From Erigeron canadensis (taxonomy: Eukaryota > Streptophyta > Magnoliopsida > Asterales > Asteraceae): a DNA stretch of 64,000 nt. Location: contig NC_057764.1 of the NCBI RefSeq assembly GCF_010389155.1, positions 14,260,001-14,324,000 of the forward strand. Reading direction: 5' to 3'. A program made the position numbers and the translations under genes. Positions 45,072-56,864 of the stretch are shown piece by piece. The notes beneath the pieces are model-generated. The model made no database searches. It was not told the origin of the DNA and saw only the letters and a program-made list of their open reading frames with translations. Every line of letters starts with the position of its first letter. The first letter of the stretch is position 1.

Positions 45072-47321
45072 CTACAGCCGGTTGATTAGATTAAGGAGCA
45101 ACAATCGATTGCCCCTGTTGACTTTGCTCCCCCTGAGCTGCATTGACATTTGAGCCCATAAATCTCTGAATTTCCTCCTGTTGTCTGGATCCGCTTGGAT
45201 CTTCATCCTCATCATCTCTTCGACGATGTTTGAGATCATCCTCTTTGCATCCAGACTTCTCCCCCTAAGATTCAAGATTTATAATCTTCTAATGCAGCTC
45301 AGCTGACCTATTCCCCAATTTTTTAAAATGAGCAGCTTGACCTTTGAGCAGTTTGTGGTGTACCCCAACAGAATCAACAATTCCATTGATAAAATTAATT
45401 GAACCTGCTTGGATTTCTTGTAGATCAAGCTGACTATTTTCAAGCTCTAGGAGATTTTGTCTTTTGAGGCCAGCATCTCTTTGGTGTAACTCTTCTTTTC
45501 CTTTTAGCATGCCAGACAAGCCTGCAACTAGAACTCTCATCTGCTGAAGATCAACAGCTAACTTGGCAACACGATCCTTGTTAGACTGAGAAACTCCTTG
45601 CTGTGAAGAAGTCACTGATGGTCTTGTTGTAGATGGTGAAGTCGTTGACGAAGACATGATTGGTGTGATTGTAGTGCTGTGAGGTCTTGCAGTCATCAAA
45701 ACTGGTCTATTTCCAATCTTGATTCCCAAAAATTTGACAATCTTGGGAGGTGACTGGTCATCTTCAGCACTAACCAGTGATACTACAGCTGGTTTGATGA
45801 CAGCAGGAGTAACCTGAGCTGCAGGAGTTGATGGCGCTGCTGAACTAGAGGAAGTTGCACCAACCAATCCCTACCTCTATCTTCTGCCAAGCTTTACACA
45901 GGCTCTTGGATGCTTGTTGTTGCTTCATTCAATCTTCGTCTTGTCTCTTCCACTTCAAAGTCCTGACGTTGTCTCTTTCTGCTGAGACTTCGCCCTGACC
46001 CAGAAGGATCTTCTTCATCTACAACTGGCCGGAAATCAGCTTTGGCCATGAGGAGATCTACTGGTGCAAACGTACAACCAACACCTTGAACAATGGGTAC
46101 TCTACCACCAGTGTTATGCTGACCATCATCCCCATCATCATCTTCATCCTCATCCTTGCTTCCTCCTTCTCCAAGGTTGACATCTCCTCCAATGTCTTCG
46201 GCAATGTCCTCTTGGTTATCCAAAACCATATCTTGGACCTGCTTTGCACCCAAACTCTGAACATCAACATCCATGTTGATTTCTTGGTTTTGTACAGGAA
46301 TTTGTTCAGCAACGATCACAGGAATTGCTTGGGCAGCCTCTTCCTGGATCAACAACGCTTGAGGAGCCTCTACTGTAGCTTGAGGTGGTTGTTCTGGTTG
46401 TTGATGTTGTTGTTGTTGTTGTATCACTGGTACAACGGGAGGTTGTTGAGGCATCGGCTGTGGAGCTGCAGCAAAATCACCTTCAACATCAGAGTCCTCA
46501 TGGGCAAATCCATTATGTTCTGGAGCAACATAAGCGGGATTGACAAGTGCACCAAAGAGGTCTCTGTCCCTCGGTAGAGCTTGTGGAGCCAAGTTTCCAC
46601 GATGCCTATAACTATCGCTAAAGATGCGATTAGGCATTATTGTCACCGAATCAGTGGGACCCTCCGGAACAAGATTGGGTAGTCGAGCATTAATGATCAG
46701 CATCACAAACCTAGGATACATCAAGAATCTCTCATCATCCCTCGCCCTTATTTATCTGCACATCTCGTTAAAAATATAATGAGAAAAGCTATAAGGATTG
46801 TTCGGCACCAACGAAATCACCTGTGACTGGGTTTCGACATTCAAAGAGTCATAACCCGACTTCTTATTGCTCAAGGCAACAAGAATCACATGTGAAAAGA
46901 ATTTCCACCTACCCATCAAACAATTCTTCTTGAATGTGTTCTGATTGGCGGGACCAACATACCCCATTCTTCTGAAAGCTCCCAATCTAAGTGCTTGGGG
47001 ATATGTGGTTGGACCATTCACTCCTCCCTCTTAGTCTTCAGTTCCCAAGTTATGAATACCAATCAAGTCAGAGGCAGTGAACTGGAAGGTCTGATTATTC
47101 ACCCTCGCTTCAATACTTGGGACAGCACAGGGTAATAATCTTGCAAATGCCCAGAATTAACTTAAGAAAGTCAGATAGATAACTGGGTCAGCTGTGAGAA
47201 TATGTCTGACTCTTGATTGCTGTAGAAACTCAAGAATCCTTGTAAATCTCCCAGCATTCGCTTGGTTCACATCCAAATCAATCAAGTAATTATGATTTCT
47301 GTGAAAGTGTCTCTCAGCCAT
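45072..47321 (-). pseudogene. Extra ORF between Gag region and 3' LTR, broken
   Basis: Frames in order from the right are: MAERHFHRNHNYLIDLDVNQ (47,321-47,157); RLGAFRRMGYVG (47,021-46,752); a 276-codon piece (46,724-45,894) with MPNRIFSDSYRHRG, a Pro/Gln stretch, an acidic run and a coiled coil RKRQRQDFEVEETRRRLNEA; then Ser/Thr/Pro-rich and amphipathic pieces to 45,072. At least four frame breaks separate them. In copia elements of this plant group an ORF of this kind follows pol; its role is unknown. Some such ORFs have been called env-like, but no signal peptide or clear membrane segment is visible here apart from a short Val/Leu run (47,369-47,322) upstream of the chosen start. Confidence 0.6.
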
Positions 47322-47389
47322 CTGCACCAAGATACAAACAACAACCAAACAAACAGTTAGCAGCAACAAATGAAGTCAAATTCTAAAGC

Positions 47390-47885
47390 TCTTAATCATT
47401 TTCTAAGCCCTTGAAACACCATGTTTCATTGACTCTAGAAATGTTATCAACTTTAACAATCGACCTATAATGTCAATCTTTAAGGTTTTTAAACACTTTC
47501 TAAGCCCTTAGAACTCTTAGTTCTATGGGCTCTGAGAATGTTATCCGCCTTTAACTATCGACAATTAACGTCAAAATTAAAATTCTTAAACATTTTCTAA
47601 TCCCTTGAAACTCTTAGTTTCATCGGCTCCGAAAGTGTTATCAATTTTAATTATTGACAGCTATCATCAAATCTTAAAGTTCTTAATCAGTTTCTAAGCG
47701 CTTAAAACTCATTAGTTTCATCGGCTTTGGAAAAGTTATCAACTTTAATAATTGACAAACAGTGTCAAAATATAAAGCCCTTAATCACTTTCTAAGCCCT
47801 TAAAACTCTTAGTTTCATCGGCTCTGAAAGTGTTATCCACTTTAAACAATGACATATACATTGAATGATAAAACTATTTTATTCT
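47390..47885 (-). repeat. 97-bp tandem repeat, five copies
   Basis: TTCTAAGCCCTT or variants start at about 47,401, 47,498, 47,595, 47,692 and 47,790, a constant 97-98 bp apart. Each unit also has CTTAGTTTCATCGGCTC and GTTATC-ACTTTAA. Short stems such as TTGACAAACAGTGTCAA vary between units. The array sits at the start of the non-coding part upstream of the extra ORF. Confidence 0.92.
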
Positions 47886-48224
47886 CTGTGAAATTAAAAC
47901 CATTTGTTTACATATTCCACTAAAATATTATATAGTTATCAAAACAACACGTCGTATTAAAACTTTTATAGTGTTTCACAATAAGTGAGACCATTTTTCT
48001 CAAAATCTTTCAAAACATGTTTAAGTTTCAATAAACGACAACATAAGGCACATGTCCTTTCTAATTTGACCAATTAAAATTTTTCCCGATTTGAAAATTT
48101 TATAAGTTCTAGAATCGACAATTTCCTTATACACACACCTATGGTGTCGGATTTGACTAGTCAATGCGAGTGGCGTTTCATATTTTACTAAAAAAAAATT
48201 TTAATTTAAAATTTTTCTATGTCA

Positions 48225-48975
48225 TGAAACACGCATATGCCCTAAAACACGCAAATGTTGACAAAACACACAAATGGGTGAATTTGGCACAAGAACTCGC
48301 AAAAGGGTGTTGACTGGTCAAATGCGTGTTTCTTTTGTAATGGCGTCATCACAAACACACAAATTCTGAATGTGTTTGAATTTGAAGATCTGGGTTCACA
48401 AGAACACGCAGATGAAGAACACACATATGGTTGTTCATCTTCTTCAAACACGATCCAGTGTTTTGAACATCAAAACTCATGAAATTGGTACCAATAGATT
48501 CCTATATGTCCGATTTACAAGTTTTAACGTTCCATTTCCTTATCCATTTCGTGTTTTTTCGGTAAAAGGCTGTCACCCCTGGTTCAGATTTTATAAAATC
48601 ATCAAAAAAAAAAAAAACAATAAAGTTCTGGCTTCCTATCTGAACGGTAGGACGACAATTATACCATGTAAAAACAACAGCCAATAGCCACATACCCTAT
48701 CTAGACACTATCAACATACAATGACTAGAACATAACAAATTAAGAAATTAATTCACTAATGAAAAAGGAAGATCCCAAGCTGTAAAGAATCGCTCAAGTC
48801 TCCTGGTCTTCTGGGATATTGTTTTGCTTTTCCCCGTTTTATATCCACAAGAACGCGCAAACCCTAGTGCCACTGAAACACGCATATCCGGCCCCCACTT
48901 CGCCAAACACGCATATAGGTCCAATTAGATGAAACGCGCATATTGAAGCCCATTTGGCACAAACACACAAATCAA
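48225..48975. repeat. Dispersed AAACACGCATAT motif clusters
   Basis: AAACACGCAWAT or close variants (AACTCGCAAA, AACACACAAAT, AACGCGCATAT) occur eight times in 48,225-48,430 and five times in 48,850-48,975. One is inverted (GCGTGTTT near 48,322). The same word recurs in the LTR (43,660-43,870) and in the leader of the related element (61,260-61,430). Confidence 0.75.
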
Positions 48976-49004
48976 TCCAATGTAAAATATGCAAAGTTAA
49001 TCCC

Positions 49005-49208
49005 ACTTGACTACAATATGCATTATTAGCCCATTTTGCTCAAATGCATATGAGTCCACTTGGTATAATCCTACTTGACTACAATATGCATTATTAGCCC
49101 ATTTTGCTCAAAACATGCATATGAGTCCACTTGGCATCATCCCACTTGACTACAATACGTATTATTAGCCCATTTTGCTAAAGACACACATATGAGTCCA
49201 CTTGCCAT
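49005..49208 (-). repeat. 68-71-bp tandem repeat, three copies
   Basis: ACTTGACTACAATATGCATT begins at 49,005, 49,073 and, slightly changed, 49,144. Each unit continues with TAGCCCATTTTGCT and ATATGAGTCCACTTG. Confidence 0.92.
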
Positions 49209-50292
49209 ACTTTGCATATAAATACAACCTATTTTTCTTCGATTCAAGGAACCTTGACTTACATAAAGTCAACTTTCACAAACTTGATTAACATATTTAA
49301 AATTCACAAAGAATTTTATCGAACCCGATATGATTAACGAAAGAATTCATTAGAGAACATGATAAAACGGATATAAACCACTTTTTCATATCAAAATTAT
49401 CATATTTTTCTCAATAAATAAATTCTTCATAATTGTCGCTACTTAATCATCTTGCAATGTAAAAACATTAAATTATGATCCACTATGTCAATAATTAATG
49501 AAATTTAATGCACCATCTTTAAGTGTTGACAATGACAGCCATTGGACACACACAATGCTGTAACATGATTTCAAATACCATAAAAATAAATGATACAAGA
49601 TTGAACACCCTATAACAATCTCTCCGTCATTATTTTCCTTTCCGTTTGAATTCAGCTGAGTTGTTGATGTGTAAGTGTACTCTGCTTCCATTTTAAGCTT
49701 GAGGTTTCTCCATTCCGGACTGGATAGACTCAATTTTCATGCACTTTGGAGATCTTTTATCTTGTCGGCTGACACACATCCAAATAAGATAAATAAAACT
49801 GCAACCACATCAGCGAACTCATGAGATCTATTCAACTAATGCATTCACCTCAAAACTAAATAATTGAATTCCGAAAATACTTAAACAGATTTAACTTGAT
49901 AACATACAATAGATTCTCACACTTAAGATTAGAATTTAAACACTTGTCAAGTTATTTCATACAATAAGCATTTTTCAATTCAATTATTTATGATAAATTG
50001 CAAATCAAAATATCTGTCAAATACATCAATTAAATGATTCTGTTTGACCCATTTTGACCAAAACCTTAAGTATCAAAACTTAACTTTCCGTGCAATTTCT
50101 AAACAAGACCTAATTTGAGGTATACCAAACACACTCAAATTCATGTCTTTTACTTTACACTTCTTCCTTGTCACAATACACATTTTTCCTTGTGTTCACC
50201 AAGAACACAATCAAGTCCTTCAAGAACCCAAAAAACCCTAATTATTGTTTCTCGTGCGATAGAACCCTTTTATTGAGAACAAGAACCTTACG

Positions 50293-50590
50293 GAGCATAA
50301 AGTTACAAAATCAATCACAGGGACTTTTGGATCAAAGTCACTCTAACCAATCTTGTAATAGTCATGCTTAATACTGTCCTTGCAATATGCCTTATGGAGC
50401 ATAAGACTTAGAAAATCAATCACAGTAATTTTAGAATCAAAATTACTCTAATCAATCTTAGAATAGTTATGCTTAGTCCGGCATATGCACTATACCCTAC
50501 TGAGCATGAAACTTAAAAGTCAATCACAGTAGTCTTTAGGAGTAAAGGTACTCTAATCAACCTTAGAATAAACATGCTTAGTCAGATAGA
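50293..50590 (-). repeat. 104-115-bp repeat, three hairpin-forming copies
   Basis: Units start at GAGCAT (50,293; 50,397; 50,512) and end in ATGCTTA. Each has AATCACAG then complementary arms around a short loop: GACTTT/AAAGTC, AGTAATTTT/AAAATTACT, and an imperfect AGTAGTCTTT/AAAGGTACT. Conserved ACTCTAATCAATCTT follows. Arm sequence changes from unit to unit. Confidence 0.8.
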
Positions 50591-50600
50591 TGCAATAGGT

Positions 50601-50890
50601 TCTAGAAGAAGCAATTACTACTGAAGAGATCGGATATAGCAAATGAGTAAACATAAATGCCATATTGAATAGTCATTTCTCTTGCAGTAACGACTTCCAC
50701 ATTAAACCATTATTATATTTTTGTTTTGCATTTTCTGATTTTCCATGTCGAGAAGGCTCTAGAAGGAACAATTACTACAGAAGAGATCGGATATAGCAAA
50801 TGAGTAAACTTAAATGCCATATTGAATAGTCATTTTTCTTGTAGTAACGACTCCCCCTTAAACCATTATTCTATTTTTGTGTTGCATTTT
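50601..50890 (-). repeat. 157-bp direct duplication
   Basis: TCTAGAAG-A-CAATTACTAC-GAAGAGATCGGATATAGC begins at 50,601 and again at 50,758. The similarity continues through ATTGAATAGTCATTT to the ATTTTTG-TTTGCATTTT stretch. The second copy contains a polypurine-tract-like AAGGGGGAG on the minus strand near 50,850. Confidence 0.88.
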
Positions 50891-51411
50891 TTGAATAAGC
50901 TTGTTCTTGAGAGATAAAAACTAAGGGTTTCTCATTCCACTTAACTGGACTAGAAACTCAAACGTGATCGATGAAAGGCCTTAGTGTAAACATTATATGT
51001 AACTCATCATTGCATATTCATCATTGGATAACACCAATCATTAGCTTAATAATCATGTCATCACAAATGGTTTATTAACAAGCATAAAATAAAGTAAAAC
51101 TTTATATACACTCATTTTTCTCAAAGTTGTTCCTTTATAAACAAATTATAAATCAACATTCTTGAGACTTGCACTATGATTTACAAAGATGAAAACTGAT
51201 AAAGAAGTACGATAACCTATTATGTTATCTAATGAAAATGTGCCTAGAACTCAGTCACCGATAACCAATAATATATGATCTTCCTTGATTGTGTTCCCCG
51301 CATGAATGAAGGGAATTAGTTTTCTTCATCAAGAACCCAGACCTTCTTTGTCCCGATTCTCCCTGAATCATCATAATATGCAAATTCTCCCCAGTCTCCT
51401 TTTCCCAAAAC

Positions 51412-52389
51412 CTAATTTATGTGATTTGAATCATCTTCATGACCTTTCTTGTGGGAGGCCTTAGATGATTCCCCAACATGATAGCTCCGAGGAGTTGATC
51501 TTGAATCATTTCTACTTCTTCCAGCAAATCGATCATAATATGTGCTATGATATTCTGTAGGCTTAGCAGATGATTTAACTCCATATGAGTTTGAAGGATA
51601 TCTGCTTTTGGTCTTCTCAGATCTGTTACTTGAAGAGACATAATTTGGAGGAACTGATTTCTTGACAACAACCTTCAATTTTTGAGTAGATAAGGCATGC
51701 ATAGGGAGTTTTTGAGAAGAACCAACAAGATTTTCAGTTGATCTCTTGTATTGTTCATTCACCATATATTTTTCCTCCATCTTTTGAGAACTGATTCTCA
51801 AATTTCTCTAATTTAACCTGGATAAGTTGTCTGAAGATTGATCATCATTTCTTGTAGATGCATTAATGTTTGACCCCTTGCTTGGGCATTTACTTGCAGA
51901 GTGACCTTTTTCACGACATATAAAGCAGGAAATTTTCTTGTTGTTTTGCTTCCTTTTAAATTTCTTGAGATTTTCTTCAGTAATGGGAATTCCATACTCA
52001 GTCATCTCTTCTATGCAAGAAAATCTTTCCAAAACTTCTTTCATTGTTTTCACAGGTTTCAATGGAGTAGACTTTGAGTGTCTCAAATGTAATGTCTCAT
52101 TTTCTCCTAGAAAAACTCTTCCGCTTGTTGAGTCATTGTCAACCCTGGAAGACTCTGGAATCAAATGAGGAACATTTTCATGATCCTTGTCCCATCTTTG
52201 ACACACATCATTCATTTGACTGACACTCATAGTGTTTTGACTAAGATGCTCAACGTGGAACACCTTGTCAAGACAGAGATTTGTGATGTTCACTTTACCA
52301 TGGCCTGTGGCAAAGCCTTTTTCAGATCCGGAAAAGTTCACCTGAACATCAGAAATCTTAACAAAGTCTGACAGAATACCGCTATCTTT
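51412..52389 (-). pseudogene. Copia Gag-protease border region with zinc knuckle
   Basis: From the right, FVKISDVQVNFSG and TGHGKVNITNLC with VEHLSQNTMSVSQMNDVC resemble the protease-region sequence of this copia group. TPLKPVKTMKEVLERF and TEYGIPIT follow, then CFICREKGHSASKC, a CCHC zinc knuckle. After a stop (51,802-51,807) a Ser/Lys/Arg-rich tail runs to 51,412. The catalytic DTG or DSG of the protease is not seen. The second half of 55,871-56,701 is a clear relative (EYGIPI, CYTCRERGHIAIEC). Confidence 0.7.
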
Positions 52390-53278
52390 TTTTTTTCTTG
52401 GTTAATGGGTATATCCCTGTGAATTTTATACCATAAAAAAACAATAACATACAAGTGGAGTGGCTGATTGCCACCCAGTTCATATATATGACAAGCCATA
52501 TATATGTATCAAGCTAACAACTAGCAAACAATAATTGAAACTAAATACATAATAATATACACTAGTAAAAGTAACTAATGTGCATGTTTGCATCATCTAG
52601 CTTCGTCTTTATCTGATTGAAACCACCATGTCACGTGGTACATTCCAAGCTTGGAGCAAGCGACCTACTGTAGCAGAATCTTTCACTTTGAGGGTAGCTA
52701 ATTTGAGTTGAACAGTAGACTTTATAGTCTCCACAATCTGATCAGGATGTCTCGTCTGGTTTGTGAATAAACGATTGTTCATTTCTTGCCAAACAAAGTA
52801 CGCAGTAGCAGCCACCAGCAGTCTTCCAAGTACATTCTTTAGCGACCTTGATTTTGCTTTCGTGACAAGCCATTGCATTATGTCCTCCCATGAATTTGAA
52901 ATAGCAGGGATCTCAGCAAGTAAATTTTGAACCATACCTGCGAAGAGAAACAACACTCAAAAAATAGGTGACCATGGGAATCAGGGTCTCTTTTACATAA
53001 CGAGCAACACATGAGGTTTAAATTAGCATTGCCGATTGAGTTCCATTGCATCATCTTATCTTGAGTCTTCAATTTTTGTCGGGTAATTAGCCATACAATA
53101 AAAGCATGTCGAGGTATAGCTTGCAAAAACCAAACAGCTTTATGCCAGTCCACTTCATCTTGCCTTGTTCTAATAGAATTCCATGCAACCTTTGTAGAAA
53201 AGTGGTGCTCATTACCATCCACATCTTTCCAAAGTAGCACATCCTCTTGATTCAATTTCAAGTTAAACATTGTAGATG
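52390..53278 (-). mobile_element. L1 LINE 3' end inserted in the copia element
   Basis: Minus-strand frames 53,270-52,878 and 52,956-52,609 encode WHKAVWFLQAIPRHAF, the zf-RVT finger CSLCKRDPDSHGHLFFEC and FVWQEMNNRLF. A TATAAAATTCACAGGG tail leads to A-rich sequence at 52,388-52,400, the LINE's 3' end. A frameshift near 52,930 separates the two frames. The left flank is copia coding sequence; the right flank is the LTR of another copia element, so no target duplication pair can be tested. Confidence 0.87.
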
Positions 53279-53287
53279 CAGATTCGT

Positions 53288-53943
53288 TGTGACAATCGCA
53301 ACATAGATTTGATTATCGTTTATGTTTTAGGAACTATGATTGTAATCATTTAAATAAGAACTTGTGTTGATATTTAATGATTACGTTTGAACTTCAATAT
53401 TATATCTGTTTATGTTTTGTTTTGTGTTTGTGTGTTATATATTGTTTTGCAGGTATAAGAACATATAACCAAGGTTTATAAGTGTCATAGAATACTTAAA
53501 CGATGGTTGGATGTTGTGTACGAGCCAAACAAAGTCAAGCAAAGGACCAAAGGGACGATCCTCGTGCTGATGTCATCAACACATAGGATTTCCCTCGTGC
53601 TGATGTCAGCACGAGGTCAGTTGCTTTATTGCTAATCGGGCTTAATTACTTGATTAAGACCGAAGCCCACACGAACCAATACACATCTAGTATAAATACA
53701 AACCTAATCTATGAAATTAGGTAACGTTTTTGGAATAAATTATTCACAATTTACGAATCTTGGTGACTAGTTGCTCGTGTGACCTCCTACAGAACCACAA
53801 GCTTTGTGCATCTCCTTAGGTTGATTAACTACTCATTAATCAGCAAAAGGCAATAGTAATCTAGTTATTTCAAGAGGATTCCGCACTCTTGACAGAACGA
53901 ATCACATCTTATTATGATCCACGCAACAATAGGGTACCTTACA
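53288..53943 (+). repeat. 5' LTR of the plus-strand copia element (656 bp)
   Basis: Starts TGTGACAATCGCAACATAG and ends GGTACCTTACA, directly before the primer site. A TATA-like TATAAATAC lies near 53,691. Two copies of CCTCGTGCTGATGTCA near 53,560 and 53,595 are followed by related words (CTTCGTG, CACGTC) in the leader to 54,240. Confidence 0.85.
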
Positions 53944-53945
53944 AG

Positions 53946-53958
53946 TGGTATCAGAGCC
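53946..53958 (+). promoter_or_regulatory. Primer-binding site, initiator tRNA-Met type
   Basis: TGGTATCAGAGCC, a perfect match to the common copia primer site, two bases after the LTR end. Confidence 0.93.
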
Positions 53959-54281
53959 CTAAGGTTGATTACCAGAAGGTGTAAGATCGTTTGATTTGCT
54001 ATTGATTGCAAATTCGATTCGAAATTCGTTTTATTTACCTTTTTCGTGATCTTCTTCGTGTCACTTCGTGCTTACGTCAGCACGAGGTGTACTTCGTGTT
54101 CTGCTTATGTCATCTAATGACTTCGTGTTCACTTCATGCCACGTCTGCACGAACTGCTCTTCGTGCTATAGATCGTGACAAATGTACTTCGTGTCACGTG
54201 TACTTTGTGCGATCCTCGTGTGACTTCGTGCCACGCATCCTTTTGTGTTATTTCGTTTGATTTGATTTCAAAAGATTCAAA

Positions 54282-56701
54282 ATGACTACCATACTAGCTG
54301 CCGCAAATTCACCAAATGCCCTACTCATCAGCCAGATGATCATGCACGATCATGAGGTTGGTCGTGGAAACAGACCTCCAAAGTTATTTTGTATGGAAAA
54401 CTATTGGATGTGGAAGAGACGATTTGAAGACTACATTCGTCTCACTGATATGGACATGTGAATCGTGATACATCAAGGTTTTGATTGGCCTTCATATGAA
54501 AAGAACAGTATGATCGGTAGGTATACTTATGCTGATATGCCGATTGAAGAAAGAAAGAGATACGCCATTGAGGGAAAGGCCTTGTCCACTCTTACTATGG
54601 CCTTACCTCAAGATAGTATACATTTGTTCAAAAAGTATATTACTTCAAAGGACTTATGGGATGCTCTCGAAAGATATTGTGAGGGTGATGCAACTTTGAA
54701 GAAAAACCGTATCAAGCTTCTGAAGCGTCAATATGAAGCCTTCAACGGACTGAAAGGAGAATCTCTTGATGAGATCATCACTCGATTCAGTCATTTGGCT
54801 ACTGAGTTATCGTATTTTGAGGTTGTTTATCCTGATACTGAGCTAGTTGATAAGTTTTTGGACTCACTACCTAAGTCATGGACCGAGTATGTTCATAAAC
54901 TTAAAGATGATCAAGAATATAGTAATGGGACTTTGAAAAGGTGGTTTCCAAGCTTAAGAACAGAGATATGAAGAGAAGAATTAAAGATACACACTCGGAT
55001 TTCACTCAAGATCCATCATTGTATCATGCTAAGTGTGTTCATTTAGCAAGTTCTAGCTCGTGGAACAATGCATTTCTAAGTGGTGCTGAAGCTACACCAA
55101 TAGTAGATGCTGAAGGTCTTGCTGGATATGTTGCTTATGACAATGCAAATACGAATGTCAAGAGCAATGTACAATCTTTTTACTCTATGCCAATGAGTAT
55201 GAGTTATGCAGACGGTAGAATGAGTGTTTTCTCAGCCTTTTCTAATGCTCATGAAGCATTTATCAGAGGAAAGATTACTGATCCAGCAGTGATTGATGAG
55301 GATTACAATCAGATAGATCCTGATGATTTGGAAGAAATGGATCTACAATGGCAGCTAGCTATGCTCACTATTAAGGTCAGAAGATTCACTCAGAGAACTG
55401 GGAGACCTATAGGAAATGGCACTAAGGGCTTTGACAAATCCAAGGTGAAATGTTTCAATTGCAATGGATTTGGCCATTTTGCAAGAGAGTGTCAACTACC
55501 TAAGAGGATTGATAATACCGTTGCTGGTCGTCAAAATTACAATCAAGGCAGTATTACTCCAAGTAATTAGAAAACTCAAGCAATGATTACATTTCCTGCT
55601 ACTCCACAACAGCCAGTTTCGTCACCATTTTTGGAGTCAAAGGCAGTTGTTGTTCAGAATTAGGTAGCTGCAACAATTGATTATGCTGTATACTCAAGTG
55701 AAGAAAGTGCATCTCAGATAGTTAAGCAGAATGTACGTAATGTTGCTAAGACTGTGAGATCTGAGAGTGAACCCATGACAGCTATGAAAGCACCAAAATA
55801 AAAGGAATAGTCATCTATACTTGTTGATGACATTTCTAAGAAGAGCATTGAAGATCAAAAGAAGAACTTCGTGATACCTGAAGGTATGACAACTAAGGAC
55901 TTTGTTGCATACATGGCAGATTGCAAGGCTGCAGATCAGAAGGTATCTTGTTCTTTACTTTCTATTGTTGACGTTTGTAAAATGGTGTCAGACTTAAAAT
56001 TTGAGGTGATAAAAATGAATGAAAATTCGACTAGTTTAACTACTGAAAATGCTATTCTTAAGAGGGAAAGTAATGCAACTAAAGATTCTGATTTACTTCG
56101 ACAACGAGATCACCAACAAACTGAATTAGATTTTATTCCTGATAAGGTAGTATACTACACTTTGAAAGACTGTGATACCGTTTTCTATGATAGAGAGGTA
56201 TCTATAACTAGGATTGAACCTAAGTCAATAATTGATAAAGTTTGGTGTGTAGAAAATAAAGAAGAATGGTTAGCTGAACAGATTCCATATAAGGATAGAC
56301 ATTATGCTCCTTTTAAACCAGCAAGAACTATGGAAGAAGTAATACAAACGCTTGATACCATAGATGAAATGAAGGAGTATGGTATACCAATCCCTGAAAT
56401 AGAATATGGTCAATCTAGAAAACAACAAGCAAAGAAGTGTTATACTTGTCGTGAGAGAGGTCATATAGCTATTGAATGTCCAAATAGGAAGGTCAAGAAT
56501 CCTAAGAATGACAGTCAAGTCAAGTCAAAGGATGTTGATGATATTCCTAATACTAAAGGGAAGGGTAATATAGTTGAACAAGTAGCTTCACCACAGTTTT
56601 TGAGTGCATATAGAAGAGACTATTATGAGGGGTATGCTAAAAGACATCCTGATAATAAAAATGCACAAAATTATGTTAAGTTACTTAAATCGTTATCATA
56701 A
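54282..56701 (+). pseudogene. Copia Gag region with two zinc knuckles, broken
   Basis: From the ATG at 54,282 the frame meets an in-frame TGA at 54,459-54,461, continues in the same frame to about 54,970, then shifts. Gag words include PPKLFCMENYWMWKRRFEDY, ALSTLTMALPQD, CEGDATLKKNR and ITRFSHLATEL. The first zinc knuckle is [14 protein letters not shown] (near 55,450). Stops lie near 55,568, 55,662 and 55,800. The last open piece (55,871-56,701) carries EYGIPI and a second knuckle CYTCRERGHIAIEC. Gag packages element RNA in virus-like particles; this copy is dead. Confidence 0.88.
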
Positions 56702-56703
56702 CC

Positions 56704-56864
56704 TGAACCCATTCAAATAATTCTTCAGGGTTTGAGGAGCCAAACAAATCTGGTAGATCTATTGTAATATCTTTAGTATCATCACCCTTATGCCATCTTT
56801 GTCTACCTCTTAGCTCATCAGAATCACTAGAATCTCTAGGTATACTATCAGATCTCTCTAGGTG
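56704..56864 (-). pseudogene. Gypsy Gag scrap
   Basis: Minus-strand reading gives SSDSDELRGRQRW and ITIDLPDLFGSSNPEELFEWVQ, like the start of the Gag domain in plant gypsy elements. It abuts the 5' LTR stub on the right, so most of the LTR and leader have been deleted. Confidence 0.65.

Larger units (their letters stand above)
43380..52389 (-). mobile_element. Pol-less copia element with extra ORF and hairpin-rich DNA
   Basis: Reading on the minus strand: the end of Gag with a zinc knuckle (52,389-51,412), about 4 kb of non-coding DNA full of tandem repeats, a broken extra ORF (47,321-45,072), a polypurine tract and a 1,232-bp 3' LTR. Integrase, RT and RNase H are absent from the place where they should be. 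The 3' LTR lies exactly inside gypsy RT codons. The 5' side is lost at a LINE insertion. The 5' end of a related element is at 60,641-61,935. Confidence 0.8.
53288..56703 (+). mobile_element. Ty1/copia element, plus strand, 3'-truncated
   Basis: 5' LTR, primer site, leader and Gag region are present in order, then the sequence ends at a gypsy Gag scrap near 56,704. No integrase, RT or 3' LTR remains. Its left neighbour is the LINE at 52,390-53,278. Confidence 0.85.

Noticed and set aside
45072..47321. Envelope gene of a retrovirus-like element
   Set aside because: No signal peptide, cleavage site or clear transmembrane helix in the main frames; Pro/Gln, acidic and coiled-coil content argue for an internal accessory protein.
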